Below, piece after piece: positions 45,512-58,100 of a stretch of DNA of 64,000 bases; positions within the stretch are counted from its first letter, which is position 1; each line of letters begins with the position of its first letter. Source of the DNA: Pseudisothecium myosuroides (taxonomy: Eukaryota > Streptophyta > Bryopsida > Hypnales > Lembophyllaceae). The translations under genes were made by a program, and so were the position numbers. The notes beneath the pieces are model-generated. The model was given only the letters and a program-made list of their open reading frames with translations, ran no database searches and was not told the origin of the DNA. The DNA is taken from contig OX637297.1 of NCBI GenBank assembly GCA_951799445.1, positions 3,100,001 through 3,164,000 of the forward strand, given 5' to 3'.

Positions 45512-47340
45512 CTATCCTATCATAACCGGATCTACTCCTTGATCCGTTCCTTCGTCCATAACTTGGTCTTCGCCTTGGTCCACGCTCTGATCTTGATCCG
45601 CACCCTGATCTGGAGTTAGATCCATACTTTGATCCTGCCCCGGGTTCAGTGTGGGACTTCTAGGTGGTTCCGCTTCAAGCTGTTCGAAGACGTCCGTCAG
45701 GTTCCGGTTCCGCTCCCCGGTTTCACGTTCTGGGAGATCCGGTGACGAATCCAAGTTGATGGTGTGCGCGAGCTTCCTCCCACTCTTCTTTGACTGGGGA
45801 GTCCCTCCTTTCCTTCCGTCTGAATGCCCACGTTCGAAAAAGACCCGGGCATTGAAAGGTCGGACAGATGGAACGACCGTAACAACGTCACTCCGTTCAG
45901 CTTTCGGCTGCTCTCTTCCATCCGGTTTGCAGCTTCTCGCGCTTCCATCATGACTAATTCCACCTTCTCGGAGTAGTCCGTCAAAATCCGGACCAACCTG
46001 GTTCCGGATATTTTCTTCTCCTTGAGGACTCCCTCGTCAAATAGCTTTGACTTGGTGACGGCCTCTCCGGTTGTCCCAAAAGTGGCCTTCACGTCCTCAG
46101 CTACTTTCCGGGTAGCCTCCGCCATCTCCTGTGTGGTGGCCATGTCCTCCTTGAGGAGCAACAATTCCGTCTTCAACGACTCGTTCTCCTCTTGGAGTCG
46201 TCGGATCTCCGCTTCTTGTTTCCGGATCTCATCGGGGATGGAGATGAATTCTGCAACCACTACTGCAAGGTTGCTATCTGCTGGTGCTCCCACCAGCTCG
46301 CTGATCTGGTTCAGAATCAGCTTCTTCACTGTCCAGTCTGCTCGCACATCGCTCAGGATGTTGATCAGCTGGTTGAACGGATCCGTCGGATCCGATCCGG
46401 AAGGACCCGGTTCTTCAGAAATCGGTTTCTTCCCAAGGTTGGAGGTCTCACCCGGAGGGGTTGGGGTTCCTCTCCGGTGAGGAGGCGTCGTTTTCTGCCG
46501 CTTGTGCTGCGGCCGGTGTTGCTCCTCCTCTTCTTCTTCTTCTTCTTCCTCGGAACCGGATACTTCCTCCTGTTCTTCTTCCGATTCCGATTCCCTATAC
46601 TTCAGGAGTGACTCCTGAGTCTTCCACTCCTTCTCCTCCGTATCCGTGAGGAGTTGATTGTGCTTGTAAAGATGGAAGATGTAGGGACTCAACGGAGTCG
46701 GCCTACTTCCTCCGATCTTTGGAACCAGATGGCTGACCAGATCGGAAAAGATCCTGGCCCAATCCACTTTCCGTTCCCCGCTCAGGGCTCCAAAAATCAG
46801 GTTCCCGATGGCGATTGTCACCCTCGTCGGCTTCTCTGGGTGGATGATTGGAACCAGGAACTGCAGAAGGTTTCGATGCCGGTCGTCCAAACAATCCGCG
46901 ACCGCATGCCCATCCTTCAAGTCCACCGTGGTCCGGAACTTCCCTCGGGTGTAACCTTCCTTTGAGGTGGCCATCCCTCGACTTCCTAACCGGAAATCGT
47001 ATACGGACCTCCACATTTCTTCCGTCTAACTGCCCGGAATCCCGCGGATGGTCTTGTCGAACTGATTTTAGAGTTTTCCCAATAGCTCTCGAATCATCCG
47101 TTCCTCCCTAAACCCCCAGGGTTTATCGATCAGTCCTCCGCAACCCATCTTGGCAAGGTCCTCTATGAGGTTGTCCTTTTCCTTCTCTTCTGCTGGAATA
47201 ATGGGACACACCTTCCGAAGTTTAACTTCTACTGCGGAGGAACTGGACGGTCCTGCTCTACTCTTGCGGAGCTGAGGCATGGACACGAACTGTGCTAACC
47301 GGATTCTGACTAAGGCTACCTTTCCCCCTCCTAGCCGCAC
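45512..47340 (-). pseudogene. gag-like coiled-coil protein of the element
   Basis: One frame from GTG 47340 (an ATG follows at 47280) passes a TAA at 47070-47068 and a TAG at 47028-47026, both fitting Gln. It continues to about 45930, where a 1-nt shift moves into the frame ending TAG near 45512. Order: MGCGGLIDKPW, then LLQFLVPIIHPEKPTRVTIA, GALSGERKVDWARIF, PLSPYIFHLYKHN, a Glu-only run (about 12 residues), then a coiled coil (EAEIRRLQEENESLKTELLL) and a Gln/Asp-rich tail (DQGADQDQSVDQGEDQ). The hydrophobic block resembles, in spacing only, the plant-transposon-associated domain known from non-autonomous retroelements; that link is tentative. The protein at 60.0-61.8 kb is its paralogue. 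Confidence 0.65.
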
Positions 47341-47550
47341 GTCTCGTTTCTCACCTTCGCTCTTCCGATCTCAACCGGAATACCTCTAAACCTACAACAA
47401 ACACTAAAGCGCTGCGCGCCCTTACACAGACACACGCACACAAACTCACAGAACAAGGGAACAAATCGCTGGAGAGGGAAGCTAAGTATGCGCTGGAGAG
47501 CGATTTCCGCAAAAGAAATTTGAAAAAGAGTGGCAACTGGATTGGTCAGC

Positions 47551-47560
47551 CTATTTATAG
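47551..47560 (-). promoter_or_regulatory. TATA box of the element
   Basis: On the minus strand CTATAAATAGG lies about 210 bp upstream of the start of the gag-like frame and 230 bp inside the element's end. This is a normal distance for an internal element promoter. Confidence 0.6.
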
Positions 47561-47795
47561 TCTGATCTGTCATCATGACCAAATCCGTTCCTGACCCAAT
47601 CCGTTCCAACTCAGATCCGCTCCAACTCTAATCCGGTTTAGATTCAGATCAAATCCGGATTGTCACCTCTTCCGTTCCGTAGTTAATTTCCGGTTTCCTG
47701 TTATCTCTTGCTCAATTCTGGATCCCAGATCACGGTTTCCGTTCCAAGATTTAGATAACTTACAAAAAACCAAAAATTCACATTGCGACAATAGG

Positions 47796-48800
47796 ATAAA
47801 GAAATGTCACTATTCTACATATTCGATTTACTTGTATAAGAAAGGATTTATTGTGAAACGTTATTTCTACCTCACAAATGCTCCTATAGGACTATTTTAG
47901 TGTAATGACTATGGAGGGCGTTTAAAGTCCATGTACTCAATATATCAAGGAATTTAAGGTTTAAAAAATAAAAGATTCCTTCCAGATGAAGACCTCTAGG
48001 TCTAACTTCAAGAGACCCTTAAAAATCTGGCCATCACACAAAATGAAGCGAGGAGATTTTACGGAAAAGTTAAAAATTCGTTTGCATTCTTTAAAAATAT
48101 ACCAAGAATTGTAATGTGCAGGTTGTAAAATTAACCTCGGAAATTTAAAATTAAAATTGCCCATTCTAATTGATCTCATTCAACTTCCTTAAATTAATTG
48201 ATTATTCCAAGATGTCGCAATTATATATTTTTACTATTTAATCTACATATCGTTGCCTTCATTGCAACCTGTAGAATGGTTCATTCAAACTTCTGTAGAT
48301 TTGGAACACCGATTATGTTCTTCGCCCATGTAATTTACGAATAATACCGAACATTTTGTAACAAAGTATATGTATTCTTACCATAATTCAAAAAAAAAAT
48401 AGTACTGATAATTCTTAACAATACTCACCGTACAGTTAGTATAACACGTACTAGCGCAGTGGGTAGTATTCTCTAAGTATAATTTTTTGTAATTCAGTCG
48501 GAGCCTTAAACATTTCCAGAAATACAATTTCTATTGATGTTTGCAAAGATGTCATTTAAGTACTGAGTATTTAAAAATACTCTAAGTACTGTTATTGTCA
48601 AGCACTAAATGTTTTCTTTGGAAGTAAGGGGCTTGCAGTTTTAAGGTCTATTTTACATTGCACCTCCCTTGTGTCCTAACTATCATGGATACCACCCTAC
48701 ATTCTGCCAAGCATTATTCTAAGTATTACTCTCTCATCTAATTACAACTTTCTCCTATCCTTCAAGCCCACGCCATCGGAAACCTATGCACTTCAGATTT
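47796..48800. other. AT-rich, no gene
   Basis: The first about 100 bp continue the repeat that the element interrupts (gaaatgtcactattctacatattcgatttac also occurs at 44050-44090). The rest shows no coding frame. Confidence 0.45.
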
Positions 48801-50955
48801 TCATGCAAGAGAAGCAGTATCTCTACATAAGCGACTCCCACACTTGCAAGCAAAAGATGGCAAGTCAGGGTCTACAAAGCTGAAGTCATAATTGTAGTCC
48901 CAAGTTAACTCCTCCTGAGGTAAGATGTCCCGATTTGCAAAGAATGCTACGTGGTACATGCTCTTGTCCCATTCGTCAATTTGCACTAGAATCTCGATCA
49001 AATAAGCGTCTTCACACCTGCATCCAACTCCCAACCCATTAGTCAAGAATGAATGCTATAACTCGGTGGAACAAAGATCAAAATGCGTTGCAGACGTCAA
49101 TTACATACCTGTGGTTTACAAATCGTGCCACGTTGCCAAACAAAGAGGAATCCAAGCAGAGCAGACTGTTATCATCAAGCTTGGCTTCATGGGCCCAGTC
49201 AGCGTCCAACTGCATAGCATAGGAGGGACCAGCTGTGGCTACAAGACTTCTAAGAATCATCTCTGCATTAGTCAAAATCTCCCCATCCAACTCAAACACA
49301 AACGCACCTTTTGGAATGGGCCCACTTGCCTTGACCCCCCATCCAATATGGCTAGTATGGAAAATCTCCACTGCATACTTCATCCCCTGTTGAACAACAC
49401 GATTACCACACTTATTGTGGCATCTACACCTCACACTACACTCTCTAATAAATCTCCGTTGCACTCGTTTCCCATACAAGGCTTTGCCCCCTACCCCAAG
49501 ATAAGAACAAGTGGATTTACTTTTCTTCTTGTTACCCCTAGAGTTGTGGACACGTTGATGAAGGAAACATTCTTTCAGTATGCCACCCTCCTCATAGGCT
49601 ATCTCTCCACCTGATGCCCGTCCATAGTTACAAGGAGTAGAGCTCATTAAACAATTATCTTCCCCACAATCACAACAACAACCAAGCTTCGGTGAGAAAA
49701 GTCGCAAATTGAGAGAGGCTTTCTCATGAACCTTGCTGTGGGGCATATACCAGAATGGCATCATATGAATCTGTGGATCACAAACTGGAATAGGGAGGGC
49801 CTCCATTCCCCTTGACAAATCTCCAGGATCAAACCAAGGCACAACTTGGTACGGGAAACGAACCAGAAAAGAATACCTTGTGAGCATCAAGTCACCAAAA
49901 GAAACACCTACAAAACCACTGAATTAGCTCTGTAATCTAAACCATGATCTTAAAACTTACATCCACATGCATGACAAATACAAAACCTCCCACCACAAGT
50001 ACACCAATGAAAATAAACAAGTTCCGGGCTCTTCTTTCGCTTCTTTGATCCGCTAGAATTCCCCTTCTTCTCAGTCTCCTTCTCGCATTCCCCCATCTCC
50101 ACGTCCTCCACCTCCTCCATGACTTGGACCTCCTCCACTCCCTTCTCTTGCCTAGAACCTCCACCCTTCGAACCAGACCCACGTCCCTCCAAACAATCCG
50201 ATCCAAGAACCTCTTGTGAAACAACCCCACGTCCCTCCAAACAATCGGAACCAGGAACCGATTTTGCACTCGCAGGCAGTGGATCCTCTACCTCCCTCCT
50301 TTCCCTACTCTGGATCCGAAATGTGTCCACCGCTGTAGGGCTCTGCTGCACCTCCGGTTGAACCCCAACATTGGCAATCTCCTTTGAGAGGACCTCTGGA
50401 GTTGGTTGCAGCAAATTTGGTGGACTCCCTGCCTTGGATGCTAAAGTCTGCTAGGTCGGCAATCTAGTAGTCTCTTGAGCATTCTGTTCGACAGCATCCT
50501 CCCCGTGAGAATTTCCATAGTCCTTGAAATCCCCAGGTTTGTGACGTCCAGAAGTAGCTTCCTTAGAACTTGAGAGAGATGTTCTAGAGCTCTCTGGCAA
50601 ATTATTCACCGCTTTCACCACAGCAGCAGGCTCATCACCGCTTGATATCTCGTCCGCACTCAATAGCTCTGGCTCTTGGCCCTTCCCTGGCACCCCAACT
50701 GCCTCGAAGCATTCATAGGAAACCTCATCCTGCCTTAGTGGCTTAGGAATAATTCTCCTCCGCTTTGTAACATCTCCCTTGGGAATCATGTCCTTCCCTC
50801 TGGCTTCCAAAGGATCAAATCCTTGGGCCTCAGAGATTGCCGGTCCACCCACGCCACGAACATTAAGTGATCTCACTGCTTGACTGGCGTCGCCTTCAGT
50901 AAAACTGGCTAGGGAATACCCTGATGAAGGGTCAGGGAACTTCTGGGACGACAAT
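48801..50955 (-). CDS. SUVR-class SET-domain histone lysine methyltransferase
   Basis: Exons on the minus strand: 50955-49961, 49907-49109 and 49017-48801, with GT...AG introns whose phases join correctly (GGA-T/GT and AG/G). The last two exons encode DLSRGMEALPIPV, a pre-SET Cys array (CCCDCGEDNC, CRCHNKCGNR), SET motifs GWGVKASGPIPKGAFV and FVNHRCEDAYL, then ELTWDYNYDF, and post-SET CKCGSRLCRD before TGA. NHRC instead of NHSC and the spacing are those of the plant SUVR1/2/4 clade, nuclear enzymes methylating H3K9. The N-terminal exon is polar with an acidic/basic stretch (EEVEDVEMGE, GSKKRKKSPE) and a Cys-rich CTCGGRFCICHACGC. It contains one in-frame TAG at 50453-50451. Upstream exon joining is unresolved; it may share a transcript with 51870-53900. 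Confidence 0.8.
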
Positions 50956-51869
50956 CTTGAAATCGAAACATCTCAACAGAAATTGCTTAGTTTTGTACTT
51001 AATCATACATGAAATAGTACTGAATCATACATGAAATAGTATTTACAGTACTCAAATTCAAACAGTGCTCGCGTACTTCTCGAATAGTGCATACTACAGT
51101 ACGAGGAAAACTACACAATCAAATTTCTAGCACTGATGAACAATACCATGAGTATATCAAGTGAGCACATGGACAAAATATAAGTCTTACCTGAGAGTAC
51201 ATAATACATACAAAACCAGAGTGGTTGTAAACCGAGTACAAGATATTCTTGGGAGTATACGAAATAAAGTACCCAAGAATTAGTGAATATGTATCACAAG
51301 TCCTCTAATTCACCCATGTATGCTTCCAGTACTTGGAAAAGCATTTTTTCCTTAGTACATTCTCTGTACCGAACATGTCCAAACCTGACGCTGTATACTA
51401 TGAGTTTTTCTTCAGTACGTTCTCTGTACTGAACACGTCCAAATCTGACGCTGTATACTATGAGTTTTTCTAAGGTAGCTTAGTAATACACCAAATAATA
51501 CTAAGTGTTCCACCGAGTCTGTACAAGAACCAATTCTGGAGTACTAAAAGCATGTTGCATACACATTTGTGTCAAAAACCGAGCGTACACATTACTACTG
51601 TAGTACTAAAAGCATGTTGCATACACATTTGCATCTAAAATCGAGCGTACACATTACTACTGTAATGCAAAAAGCATGTTGCATACACATTTGCCTCTAA
51701 AACCAAGCGTACACATTACTCCTGTAGACACTACAAGTAAATAAACATATCCAGTGCACAAAATGACTGAAGAACTCTGGACAATGGAACTTGTTCAGAA
51801 ATCCTAAACCATACCTATAGACAATCAAAGATTAGCAAGAGCAAATAGACTCTAGATTTGAAAACTTAC
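50956..51869. other. intron or intergenic with short tandem repeats
   Basis: It contains two near-identical about 57-bp units (51360-51470, ttctctgtac-gaacangtccaaa-ctgacgctgtatactatgag). Three about 62-bp units follow at 51535-51725 (actaaaagcatgttgcatacacatttg). Dense GTAC/AGTAC words occur throughout. No coding sequence supported. Confidence 0.7.
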
Positions 51870-53900
51870 CAGTACTTGGACAAGTTAATTTCGCCTCCTC
51901 CATCCTCAATTGGAGGATTTTCTTTTGCTCCTCCACGCATCCCAGCATCTGAGCCTTTTGAAGCATCTGAGCGCTTGGCTCACTCCAACCAAAACTCCTA
52001 TACCACTCGGGGTGTGACAAAATCTGGCATCCCTTAGCAATACATGGACCTCCACGAACAAAGACAATCGATGCACAGAATGGGTGATATAAATGCCTAC
52101 AACATGATACAATAATGTCATGGTTTGGAAATGGATATTGACACAAAGAACAAGTGGAAACCTCTAATAACCCACTACTCTCTAAAATTTCACCACCCTT
52201 TTCCTCTGAGTACACTATGGGTCGTGGCCAGAAGGTTCCCAAATTTTTCCCTTTCCGTATGTGTGCCAACTCGGTGTTCAATGCCTCCAATTGTAAGCGG
52301 TGGGCCTCAATTCCGTGAGACATATTAGCAACCACCGATTCAGCCAATTGTAGCTCTGCCCTTAAAGACAGAAGTCTGGAGTGCTCATCGTCCAATTGCT
52401 CCATTATGCCCTCCATTTTGATTCTCTCCCGGTCCACAGCAACCCCCTCACCGACCATGGCGTCAATCTTCAACCCCTTCTCGACCTTTTGTTTTTCATA
52501 GCTGGCCAAGAGACACTCCGACTACTCCACATTCAATTTACACCGATCCCTCTTTTGAAACGCCGCCTTGTCTCGCACCTTGTCCGCCTTCATCTCCAAC
52601 GAGATGACCGTTATCAGCTCGTGTATCTCCAAGGCCCTCTCCTTCAGTGAATCTGGACAAATTGGAAAGAAAATGAAAGAGCCTCTGTAAATCCAATGGG
52701 TAGACTGATGCCTAAATCCAAAATGAAATTTCAGTGAACATTGCACGAATTCACAAATTCACAGATAAAAAAAAGGGAGCCACATCGTGAGGCACATTTG
52801 TAAAAGCAAGGCTACATGGGACACAAAGTCTTATGAGGTAGATCGTGAGCCAAATCTGTGGGTAGATCCTGTGCTACATTGGTAGGAGCAAGGCTATAAG
52901 GGAGACATGTTCTTAGACCCAGAGACGGTGTTTTAGGAAGCAAATGAAAATGAAAATAATTCAAAAGTGAAACTCTACCTTCAGTCCACCATCCACCTCG
53001 CTAAGAATTGTCTGGATGAGCGTCAACACAAACCCCCGAACCTAAACCAGACTCAAATGCACCACCACAATCCCCTATTTCCCCGAGCCTAGACTTGGTC
53101 CTCCCCTCTTCCCCCATTCTAACTCCGCCAACTTCCCTTCTTAGTGCCAATGCACTGGACGTTGGACAGTCTACACCCTCTCCCGGTTCTACCTTAATTT
53201 TTTGCCACTCTCCACCATGAACTTGGAGCGGCTTATCTCCCTCAAGCGTCTTCCTCAACGCGCGCAACTTCTGGATCAATTGGTCATAGCGATTGACCTG
53301 CCGCTTGCTGGTGTTAGCCCCGAAGGCGCACCGGTTGACCTTGCCTTTCCCTTCACGATACTCCACTGCAATACCCTCAGCAAAATGAACCTTGAGATAA
53401 GGAGGGATCTCACTCACTGTATGCTGATACACAACGGGATGCAGGTATCGAATCCTATTCACCACGTCGACTTCTTTGCACGTTGTCCACCCGTAGCCAT
53501 GGTGCCCACCTTCCCCGTAAGGTTCTCCAAAAATATCGTGTAGCACAGGAACAAGCACTCGGCCTTTCTTAAATCGATGCGGGTTCTCTCCATTGCTCGC
53601 AAGTTTTGGGTATTGCTGCTGAAAGTCTTGTCTTGTCAAGGTGCGCGGTGGTCGCTTAAGCCTGGCGATTTCTACATCTACGTCCTCGATTTTCTGGAAA
53701 AGCGGCTTCGTCAATCTCTTAGGAGGCGCCCGTTTCTTCTTTCCCCTACAATCTTCTGCCTTTGTGCTCTCCTCCTCCGCGTCGCCATGATCCATCTGGC
53801 GTGTCTTCTTCCCGCTCAAGGTACTGGCTGAACGTCCTCCTTCAGACCGCTCCATTTCCACGATCCGTTGTCCCCCTTCCCCGTGGGAGAAGGATCCCAA
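51870..53900 (-). CDS. RING-like/coiled-coil gene (two exons), function unknown
   Basis: Exon 53900-52979 joins exon 52652-51870 through a 326-nt GT...AG intron with matching phase (G/AT). The first exon starts MGSFSHGEGG (a second ATG follows at 53852) and is basic (GKKKRAPPKRLTK), with VNRYDQLIQKLRALRKTLEG. The second is a coiled coil (MEQLDDEHSRLLSLRAELQLAES) followed by CSLCQYPFPNHDI, then CCRHLYHPFC and C-IAKGC. That is a C-x2-C ... C-x-H-x4-H-x2-C ... C-x4-C arrangement like an atypical RING/PHD finger. A donor follows at 51869. In-frame TAG at 53003-53001 and 52521-52519 both fit Gln. I do not recognise the family; linkage to the SUVR gene downstream is possible but the exon phases do not meet. 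Confidence 0.5.
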
Positions 53901-54430
53901 TGAATCCGCAGTCTAAACCCTCTCACTACCTCTGAAGACAGATTTGGAGACACCCAAGAGAAGCGAAGGCTTCGCTCTCACTCGCTCCCCCGGGTAGGCA
54001 GCACTACGCTAGAAGGCCATGGCGTCTCCCTTGCAATTCTCACACGTTAGCCAGGAATTGGCGACATTATACTCTCGTGAACCTAATGCCATCACCATCG
54101 CCCAATGCGAACTCAGATGGAGACTACAAACATGAGGAAGGTACTCGGCGAGAACCACAAACAAGGACAACGCGACACAGAATCTAGCGGAAAATCTCCT
54201 CGCCCGTAGTCTCAGCATTCAGCGTTCATTTGCGGATGCAAGCGCCTACACCGAGTTTGAAACTTGCAAAATTGACTGCACACTAAGTAAGTCTCTCACC
54301 CTAAAACCGCAGGCACTGGGAAACACAAAAGCAAAGCTCCCAAAACACAGATCCCAACTGCCAAAACGCCAGTAGAGTCGAGCACTCACGAGAAAAACAC
54401 TTGAAGAGCAAAAGCACTCCAAGACGAAGA
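53901..54430. other. non-coding, possible promoter region
   Basis: A short GC-moderate stretch upstream of the 53900 start, without a clear TATA box. It holds several C/A-rich words and no protein-like frame beyond 69 codons. Confidence 0.35.
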
Positions 54431-54479
54431 CGACGACGACCGGTGACCACTAGTTAGCAATGGTGCTTGACTGGTGGTC

Positions 54480-55150
54480 ACCAGTCACCCTAAACCCTGA
54501 CCCTAAACCTGCAGTCACCAGTAAAATCGCCCCTGTGAACCTGTAGTCACCGGTTGCTTTATGGTATGATGTAACATGCTTGGTGGACGTGACCGCCCCA
54601 ATGGGTGCCAAGTAATAATTGAACCCTAAACCCTTAGACCTATAAGTCAATTTACCTAAATCCTAATCCTATCCTATCCTAAATCCTAATCCTATCCTAT
54701 AGGTCGCTTTAATAAAAATTACACTTAACCTAAAATCTCAAGGTCGTAATAAATAAACCCTAAACCCTACACTAAAACTTGCAGGGCTCATTAATTAAAA
54801 TTGCACCCTAAACCCTATACTAAAACTTGCAGGTCTCATTAATTAAAATTACACCCTGAACCCTATACTAAAATTTTTAGGTCACATTAATTAAAATTAC
54901 ACCCTAAACCCTATACTAAAACTTCAAGGTCGCATTAATTAAAATTACACCCTAAACCTAAACCTATAGGTTGCATTAATAATAATTTCACCTTGACCTA
55001 AAATCTCAAGGTTGCATTAATAAGAAAAACACAATAAACTAACTTCTTTAGCTTGTGTTAAAACCAATTACTCCCTAAACCCAAACATCTAGTTCACGTT
55101 AAAAATAATACTGTCAAAACTAAATCTCCTAGGTCACGTTAAAATATAAA
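54480..55150. repeat. telomere-like CCCTAAA-containing repeats
   Basis: Many ACCCTAAACCCTA words occur, organised from about 54720 as about 58-62-bp tandem units (acaccctaaaccctatactaaaacttgcaggtctcattaattaaaatt). Units decay toward 55150. Confidence 0.8.
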
Positions 55151-58100
55151 CTCACCTACGTGCTTCTCCATTCCAAAATAAAATACATTGATATTGAATA
55201 CAACCTTGGACTATTTAAAGCAGAGTGGTAGCACCTATATAATGGCAAAAATCCATTGTTGAAACTTATATCCTACAATTTTTAGAAATCGTAGGCATAT
55301 TTAATTTGATCTTGAAATAAATCCTAAGCCCTTTTTTTAATCCTAAACCTTAGTAAATGTATAAGAGATTTAGAACCTAGTAAGGAAAAAAAATCTAAGT
55401 TATCCATCAAATTAAACAAATTTTTACTTCGGTAACATACCCAATTTTATAACTTTAAATTTTTTAGATTGCATTAGGTACCATATCCCATTTGTGAAAC
55501 ACAAAGTTAGTAATTTATAGTAAACTAAAACAGATAAGCATAAGCGCATAAAAATGAAGTAGCAACAATTATAATGATACTAAATACAATGTCAAACTGA
55601 ATCCAATACAATTTCTTTAACATTTTGGACCACCTTATAATATCCCGGCATTTGCTTTACATTCATAATTAATTATAAATGTAATATATAAGAATTATAT
55701 TCACATGTATAAATAGAAATGTCTTAACACTGAATACAGCCTTGGACTGAATGGAAGACTATTTTCTTAAACATTTAGGACTTGTAACTTCAAATGTATA
55801 CCTTCGTTTGATTTGTATGCTTAATTCAGTGGAAATATAATTTTTAGGAGTACTTGCATGTAAAAAAATAATAGTGATGATCCCAAATATACGTGTCACG
55901 AACTGAAACCAACACTATTATTCTAATATTGTGGCACGGGCTTTATAATGTTATTGCATTTGTTTTACATATGTGACTCATTATGCACAAAATAAAAAAG
56001 TATTCACATGTGCATTGAAATGGAGTTGCCATAACATTGAATACACCCTTGAACTAAATTATTAAATAGTATTTTTAACCCGTGGCTTATTATATACCGT
56101 CATTTTATTTAAGTATATAATTTGTTATTAAACTTGAATACAAGAGTATTAACACGTAATTAAACTAGAATTATAATAACACCTTCATTTCATTTATATG
56201 TATCATTCATTCAAAATGAAGTATGCAAGAGTGCTCACAATTAGAAATAGAATTTAATAATAATCTCAAATATACAAGTGTACTAAGTCCAATGTTTACT
56301 ATTCTTCTAGTATTGTGTCCCCCCCCCTTAAAATGTAATTGTGCATTTGATTTATGTCACAAGTAATTCATTGGAAAAAATAAATAGATCATTAGAAGAG
56401 ATTTGAGGGCTCTAAGAGCCCGCGAGTTATCAGGCAGTTCCCTGCCTGAGAACTCTGCCACACGCGCAGGCTGATGTGGTCGAGAGAATGCCACGTCGGA
56501 TTTTACGATTTTTTTTTTTTTTTTTTTTTTTTTCCTTACTGTTTTTTTTAAATTTCAGAAGCAAATTTTTTTTCTTTTTTTCTAGAGTTTTCTTTAAGTA
56601 CGAGTCTCCTGACATGTACTTTGATTGGAATTTCTAGAGTTGATTTCTTTGGATTGCAATATAATAAGTTTGAAAGACAAGGGGTTCTAATATCCTAAAA
56701 GCCAAGAGATTCTATGGGAATATTTTATGCCATGAAACTAGAAGATATTGTCCCACCCACCCTCCTATTTGTTAGCTTTGATTTTAAAGAATGGGAGGAT
56801 TATAATCATTGCTTTTACATAGATGATTTGTAAGAGTATATATACCACCATGTAGAAGTTATAGAGCCACTGAGTAACTTCTTAGTTGTCTTTCCTACAT
56901 AATGATGGAACAACTAAACCCTTTGTTGGTTTTCTAGATTATTTGTTTGTCCAAAATTGATTGGATTTTGGTAGTTGAATTGGGTTAATTATAGTGTCAC
57001 TATCAATCAAATATGTCTCTTTTGAGATTATTGGAGAATATGACAGTTACTAAGCAATTGAAGGCCTCATTAAAGAAAAAATTTATTTGTTTGAGCCTTT
57101 GGCGGTCATGGGGCCCATCAATGAAATTGAGGGTATGCAGAGCTACAGACATGGCAGAACCTCAGGCACAATACCTGGGTTCTTGAAACAAACAACCTAG
57201 CAGTTTGTGCTTCTCTACTCTGGAATTTTACCCTCGGACTATAGACGCAATTCGTCTCTTGCTGTGGCTTAAGGGCGTGTTACTGGGAGCTCTTACGGGA
57301 GCATTGCTGTCCGGTAGCATTTTTGATTTTGCTTAAACAATAGGGTGATATCATGGCTACCTCTTCCTCGCAATCTAACGCTGCGAACACTCAAGTCTTG
57401 AGGCTGTTGGGGATTGACACTTTTTTTATTTGTTTTTCTATTATTCAACATGTGAAAACGATAACAAGTGCTGCTTGACTGAAGACACCTTGCACATGCT
57501 TTCTTACTAACTGAGTGTTCGTCGGATTGCATGGGTGCAAGTGAGGTCGGTAGCCTCATGAAGAATTTTTGGATGCAAGACAAATCTGTTAATCTTCTAG
57601 AAAAATCCCTTTTAGCTATATGTTGCATGCTCTGTACATTGAACAATATCATGCTAAGCTCTTATACATGGGTCTTTGCCACATGTGTACACAAAGTAGT
57701 TGCTGGTTTTGATTAAATGGTGAATTTTTGGAAAAGTTTATATGGATGTGTGATGGTTCTTAAAATATCAGCACAACTTTGACATGGATAAGAGCTTAAC
57801 AAGGCTCTAGTTGAGGATACTAAAGGAACCTAAATTTGGTCTTGAAAAATAGGGTTTTTGACTTAGAGAAGATTGGATGGGTGCCCAGGTCCTGGGATGT
57901 TCCAGAAAAAGTATTTTTTTTTGGGTAATTAGGGTCTGACAGCAGCCCGACGCTCCCTTCTTGCATCGAGAATAGATCTGGGAACGGGCCTGAAATGGCC
58001 CTCCAATGCCCCCAAATCTCTTCTAATGCTCACGTTCAAATAGAGTTGTCATAATACCCTAAACCCTTGGGGTAAATGCAACAATATTTTTGTAAACAAT

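Larger units (their letters stand above)
44310..47790 (-). mobile_element. gag-like element, full-length copy (copy 2)
   Basis: It starts TGTCGTAGCA after cgttATAGG and ends TTGCGACA before ATAGGataaag. This gives a perfect 5-bp target duplication (ATAGG, 44305-44309 and 47791-47795) in the AATCGTTATGGGAT repeat, whose uninterrupted form is seen at 44032. Termini TGTCG...CGACA are inverted. I cannot find a long direct terminal repeat, so classification as an LTR element is unproven. The only coding content is one gag-like/coiled-coil gene; no polymerase or integrase is seen, so the element would be non-autonomous. Confidence 0.7.

Noticed and set aside
44310..47790. Classifying the element as a cut-and-paste DNA transposon from its short inverted ends
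   Set aside because: Only about 5-7 bp at the ends are inverted, and TG...CA ends with a 5-bp duplication also fit LTR-type integration; no transposase is encoded. Left unclassified.
57293..57652. 119-codon minus-strand ORF
   Set aside because: Isolated in AT-rich repeats, with no motif and no splice or codon-composition support.
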